A stretch of DNA of 40,000 bases from Nannocystis pusilla (GTDB lineage Bacteria; Myxococcota_A; Polyangia; Nannocystales; Nannocystaceae), in assembly GCF_026626665.1 (NCBI RefSeq), contig NZ_JAPNKE010000002.1:1-40000 (forward strand), written 5' to 3'. This document shows positions 34,907 to 40,000 of this stretch, piece after piece. Positions within the stretch are counted from its first letter, which is position 1; each line of letters begins with the position of its first letter. Under the pieces are notes generated by a model, which did not search any database, had not been told where the DNA came from, and saw only the letters and a list, made by a program, of their open reading frames with translations. A program made the translations under genes and the position numbers.

Positions 34907-35694
34907 ATGGTGACGGCAGCCCAGCTCCTGGCGGAGATCGACCGCGCTCGGCTCGCGCGCGAGGCAGGGCCGCTGCCGCGACGCACCCATGTCCTGTTGT
35001 CCTACGATACTGCCCGGTTTCCGTTCGCGGCGGCGCTCGGTCGAGACGTCTTCAAGGTGCACCGCATCGACCGGCTGCACGAGTATCTGCAACAGCAGCG
35101 CGCGCGACAGGGCGGGGCCCGCCGGCTGAGCGCGAGGGACAACGTGATGGTCCGCGCAATGATGGCGAGTCAGCCCGAGGACGCCATCTTCTGGCGACTC
35201 TATCACGGGTTCATGCTGTCCGTGCTGGCGCCGCTGGTGGGGCGGGGCATCTCCTACACCAGCCATCCGAAGCTGCGGATCCACCTGTCCGGGACGAGCA
35301 GCGTGAGCTCGTTTCACCACGACATCTGCGTGACGAAGCGGCCCGACCAGATAAACTTCTGGCTCCCGTTCACCGATGTCGACGGCACCGCCACGCTCTG
35401 GCTCGAGAGCGACTACGGGGAGGAGATTTCGCCCCCGTGCCCGTGCGCTACGGGCAGGTGCTGATCTTCGACGGCGGGTACCTGGGCCACGGCTCGGTCG
35501 ACAACGTGTCGGGGGTGACGCGGGTCAGCCTCGACATGCGCTTCTCCTACAAGAAGGCGACCACCCGCGCAGAGGGGGTGTCGCTGATGGACCGAATCAT
35601 CCAGGTGGCGGACGCGAATCCCGAGGTTCCCCCGCACTGCGCTCCTGCGGTGCTCCCTGGCCCGGCGACGGGCGACGAAGAGGAGATGTTATGA
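34907..35694 (+). CDS. 2-oxoglutarate/Fe(II)-type oxygenase of the borosin-like operon, one frame break
   Basis: With one base corrected near 35431 the product is about 262 residues. The N-terminus is helical. The C-terminal half is a jelly roll with FHHDICVTKRPDQINFWLPF, TATLWLESDYG, VRYGQVLIFDGGYLGHGSVDN and TRVSLDMRFSY. H and D of FHHD, H of LGHGS and R of TRVSLD fit the iron and 2-oxoglutarate ligands of StrG/phytanoyl-CoA-type dioxygenases. It probably hydroxylates or otherwise oxidises the modified product; this is inferred from operon position. It is 5 bp after the methyltransferase and its TGA overlaps the next ATG (ATGA), giving tight coupling. Confidence 0.75.
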
Positions 35695-36860
35695 CGCAGC
35701 CATGGCCGTTTCAGGAAGCTCAATGGGTGGCCGAGACGATCGTCCGTCTCGGCAAGAACATGCCCAAGTCTCTATCGGTCGTGCATTACGGACCGGACGG
35801 CGCGAGGGTCGTCCTCGCCGCGGACGCTACCTATACGGAAGTCTCCGAGCAAGGCGCCAAGCTGCAGTACAAGTCGCGTCTGGCGGGCGGCGCACCGTAT
35901 GCGGACAGCGAGATCGTCGTCGACGCGCAGGGGCAGGTGCAATCGTCGACGACCCGGCTGCTGAACACCGACGGCTCGCTGAGCAAGCAGGTGAGCGGGG
36001 ACTACAGCGGGCTGGTGCTCAGCGCCGCCGGCTGGCCCGCTTCGGGATCGGTCGAGTTCGCGGTGTCCGACGCGGAAGGCAAGCCCACGCACGTGGCCGC
36101 CATGGATTACGCCGAGGAGCTGTTCAGCACTTACACCCTGACGAGCTCGGGACCGCCGGAGTCGGCCAGCCGTGTCGAGATCGACTTCTCGAAGGCGAAG
36201 CTCATGGGCACGCGCCTGGTGGGCGGTGAGCTCGCTATCTCGTACTTCTCGTCCGGCTCGACGCTGGCGACGATGTCGCGCTCGATCCTGACGGCGCAGG
36301 GCCTGCCGAGCGAGCTGCTGTCGACCAACTACGAGCCCGACGGGATCACGGTGCGGGACACCGTCCGGTCCGACTACGCCGGCGTGGCGTTCGACCCGCT
36401 CGGCGAGATCGAGGACGGCGCGCTCGTGGTCACGGTGAGCTCGCCGCAGGGCGAGCCGATGAGCGCATCGGTGTATCGCTTCCGGGCTGGTCTGATGATG
36501 TCTTCCGCCAAGCTCAAGCCGGGGGAGGTGATTCCGCCGATGAAGCCCGGGCCCGGAAAGCCGGTGCCGGGGCCCTGGTCCCCGAACCGACCTGCCGACC
36601 AGGTGCATGATACGACCCGACCGGACGGGACCCTGATCGAACGGCGAGAGGACTGGCTGGTGCCGGGCGCCAGCAGTCCGACCCCGCAGCGCTCCGTCGT
36701 CACGGGCTTCGCGACCGATGGTGTCACGGCCATCCGGCTCATCGATCTCGACTACCGGGCGGCCAAGTTCGATCCGTCGGGGCACGCCGTGGCCGGCACC
36801 GTCATTTCGACGAAGTTCGAGAGCGGGATCCGCTCGAGCACCACGCACATCAGCTACTGA
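35691..36860 (+). CDS. Beta-repeat protein of the borosin-like operon, unknown function
   Basis: The 389-residue product contains several similar beta units. DYSGLVLSAAGWPASGSVEF, DYAGVAFDPLGEIEDGALVV and DYRAAKFDPSGHAVAGTVIS begin successive segments, each followed by a GxxxSxxxxxY-like strand, and weaker copies lie between. A Pro/Gly/Lys hinge (PMKPGPGKPVPGP) separates the last unit. There is no signal peptide, membrane helix or cysteine. The fold resembles repeat beta propellers or YD-type toxin shells, but I cannot name the family. ATG 35691 overlaps the oxygenase stop and has AGGAG upstream, so it is co-translated. It ends the operon, 70 bp before a dyad array. Confidence 0.7.
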   Translation: MTQPWPFQEAQWVAETIVRLGKNMPKSLSVVHYGPDGARVVLAADATYTEVSEQGAKLQYKSRLAGGAPYADSEIVVDAQGQVQSSTTRLLNTDGSLSKQVSGDYSGLVLSAAGWPASGSVEFAVSDAEGKPTHVAAMDYAEELFSTYTLTSSGPPESASRVEIDFSKAKLMGTRLVGGELAISYFSSGSTLATMSRSILTAQGLPSELLSTNYEPDGITVRDTVRSDYAGVAFDPLGEIEDGALVVTVSSPQGEPMSASVYRFRAGLMMSSAKLKPGEVIPPMKPGPGKPVPGPWSPNRPADQVHDTTRPDGTLIERREDWLVPGASSPTPQRSVVTGFATDGVTAIRLIDLDYRAAKFDPSGHAVAGTVISTKFESGIRSSTTHISY

Positions 36861-36930
36861 GGGCGCGGGTGGGCGGCGACGGCCTCGCAGACTGTCGCTC
36901 GGGGGATCCGTGCGCACCGGGTGCATGAAC

Positions 36931-36992
36931 ACATGTTTGAAAGGTCATGTCCATATGGAAATGTTCTTTAAGACATGTTCCATGGAACATGT
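36931..36992. repeat. Phased five-copy dyad array between convergent genes
   Basis: ACATGT (36931), TCATGT (36945), AAATGT (36959), ACATGT (36973) and ACATGT (36987) are exactly 14 bp apart. This is the longest and least degenerate array in the window. It lies between the operon stop (36860) and the convergent stop at 37047. It is notably AT-richer than its flanks. Confidence 0.9.
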
Positions 36993-37046
36993 CTTGACGC
37001 GAGGCGCGTTGCGGGGGGTCGCGTGCGCCTCGGAGGTCGCGGCGCC

Positions 37047-37781
37047 TCAGCAGTCCTCGGCCAGCGGGTCGTTGGTGTCGCAGATCTTGATCCCGCCGGG
37101 CTTGCCGACCACGGGCTTCTCACCCGGCCTGGCGGTCGGACGCGCGGTCGGCCGCGGGCGCGCCGGGGCGGCGGGGGCGGCGATCTCGACGGTCGAGGCC
37201 GCGGCGCGCGCGAGGGCGTCCGCGAGGGCGCGGCGATCCTCGTCGGTCTGACGCTCGATGTCCTGGATCCCGGCGCGGAGGTCCGCGATCGCCTGGCGGG
37301 CGTCGTGGAGCGAGGTGTCGGCGCCCGCGGGGACGAGCGCGGGCGCGGGCGCGGCCATGGCGGGGCCTCTCAGCAGCACCGCGAGGCCGAGGCCGACGAG
37401 GCCGAGCGCGCCGGCGGTCCAAAGGCCGACGGCGCCGCCGGAGCGCGAGCGCCGGGTGCGGTCGTCGAGCTCGGCCTGCACCTGCGCCAGGTGGGCCGCC
37501 TGGCTCGCGCGCAGCCGGCCTTCGATCTCGGCCGCGCGCAGCCGCGCCTCGTGCTGCTGGCGCTCCTCGGCCCGGCGCGCCGCCTCGGCGGCCTCGGCCG
37601 CGGCGAGGGCCCGGGCTTCCTCTTCGGCGCGGGCCCGGGCCGCGGCGGCCTCGCGGGCAGCGGCCTCGGCGGCGTCACGGGCGGCCGCGGCGGCCCGCTC
37701 GCGGTCCTGTCGCTCGCGCTCCATGTCGACGAGCGCGCGGATGGCGATGAGACCCGATGGTTCGTGCGTGGTGGTAGGCAT
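37047..37781 (-). CDS. Coiled-coil single-pass membrane protein
   Basis: The 244-residue product begins MPTTTHEPSGLIAIRAL. Residues 20-105 are a long Ala/Arg/Glu coiled coil (AAAREAAAARARAEEEARAL and similar). One membrane helix (LWTAGALGLVGLGLAVLL, about residues 117-134) follows. A second short coiled coil (LHDARQAIADLRAGIQDIERQ) and a Pro/Arg-rich stretch lead to the C-terminus ICDTNDPLAEDC, with two Cys residues. The layout is like TolA-type or kinase-associated bridging proteins. It is divergent from the TPR kinase, their starts only 20 bp apart, so both must share one promoter zone and likely act together. GAGGA lies about 10 bp before the ATG. Confidence 0.7.
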   Translation of the reverse strand: MPTTTHEPSGLIAIRALVDMERERQDRERAAAAARDAAEAAAREAAAARARAEEEARALAAAEAAEAARRAEERQQHEARLRAAEIEGRLRASQAAHLAQVQAELDDRTRRSRSGGAVGLWTAGALGLVGLGLAVLLRGPAMAAPAPALVPAGADTSLHDARQAIADLRAGIQDIERQTDEDRRALADALARAAASTVEIAAPAAPARPRPTARPTARPGEKPVVGKPGGIKICDTNDPLAEDC

Positions 37782-37800
37782 GGTCTTGAGTCCTCGGGCT

Positions 37801-39946
<2,146 letters not shown>

Positions 39947-40000
39947 CTCAACCTCGCGGCGCGCCGACGTGGAGGCCGGAAATCGGGGTTGTTCTGCGAG

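Noticed and set aside
34564..35694. Single long open frame spanning the end of the methyltransferase and the oxygenase
   Set aside because: Only its last third has oxygenase text; the first part is a shadow of the methyltransferase. It results from a frame break near 35431.
36931..36992. CRISPR-like repeat spacing
   Set aside because: The period is 14 bp with only 5-6 conserved bases; far too short for repeats and spacers, and no cas genes are near.

Overview
The window is very GC-rich chromosomal DNA, mostly above 70% by eye. It looks like a Nannocystis-type member of the Myxococcota. The supporting signs are three membrane-anchored Ser/Thr kinases with TPR tails, several ECF sigma factors, secreted proteins with Thr/Asp/Ser-rich linkers behind lipoboxes, and a protein ending in a Cys-TM-Arg tail of the MYXO-CTERM kind. 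I see no rRNA, tRNA or CRISPR array.

Layout. 1-459: 5' part of a BON-domain gene. 595-2356: a 2-oxoglutarate/Fe(II) oxygenase and a small beta-rich protein, separated by four diverged dyad repeats. 2544-10773: a signalling block with a trypsin-like protease, a badly frame-broken TPR kinase, an ECF sigma factor, a catalytically dead paralogue of the protease, and a second TPR kinase. 10920-15811: an esterase lipoprotein, a secreted protein, a sigma factor with a repeat-expanded linker, and a Cys-rich lipoprotein. 15815-19420: a polyamine-type ABC transporter (binding protein, ATPase, double-length permease). 19780-22801: a MYXO-CTERM protein and two alpha/beta hydrolases. 22932-28147: a MerR-TetR fusion regulator, a second BON protein, an AraC-type regulator, a TerB-Coq4 fusion and an ECF sigma factor. 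28849-36860: a five-gene operon of visibly lower GC. 37047-39946: a coiled-coil membrane protein and a third TPR kinase.

The most interesting locus is 28849-36860. Its third gene encodes a tetrapyrrole-methylase-fold protein with the sequence signature of borosin peptide alpha-N-methyltransferases, followed by a helical domain like the borosin-binding (LigA-like) domain of bacterial precursors and about 400 residues of unknown function. It is translationally linked to a 2OG/Fe(II)-type oxygenase and a beta-repeat protein. Upstream lie two paralogous proteins of unknown family, one with a 73-residue Asp-(Val/Ile) alternating tract. I read this as an undescribed borosin-like RiPP or protein-modification system.

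The second novelty is a dispersed repeat family built from CATGT or CAGGT half-sites at a strict 14-bp spacing. It occurs at about 20 loci, as phased arrays between genes and as in-frame insertions inside genes.

Many genes are interrupted by single-base frame breaks, often in C/G/T runs, that restore conserved motifs when corrected. I therefore give full-length coordinates across the breaks; most look like base-calling indels, though true mutations cannot be excluded.
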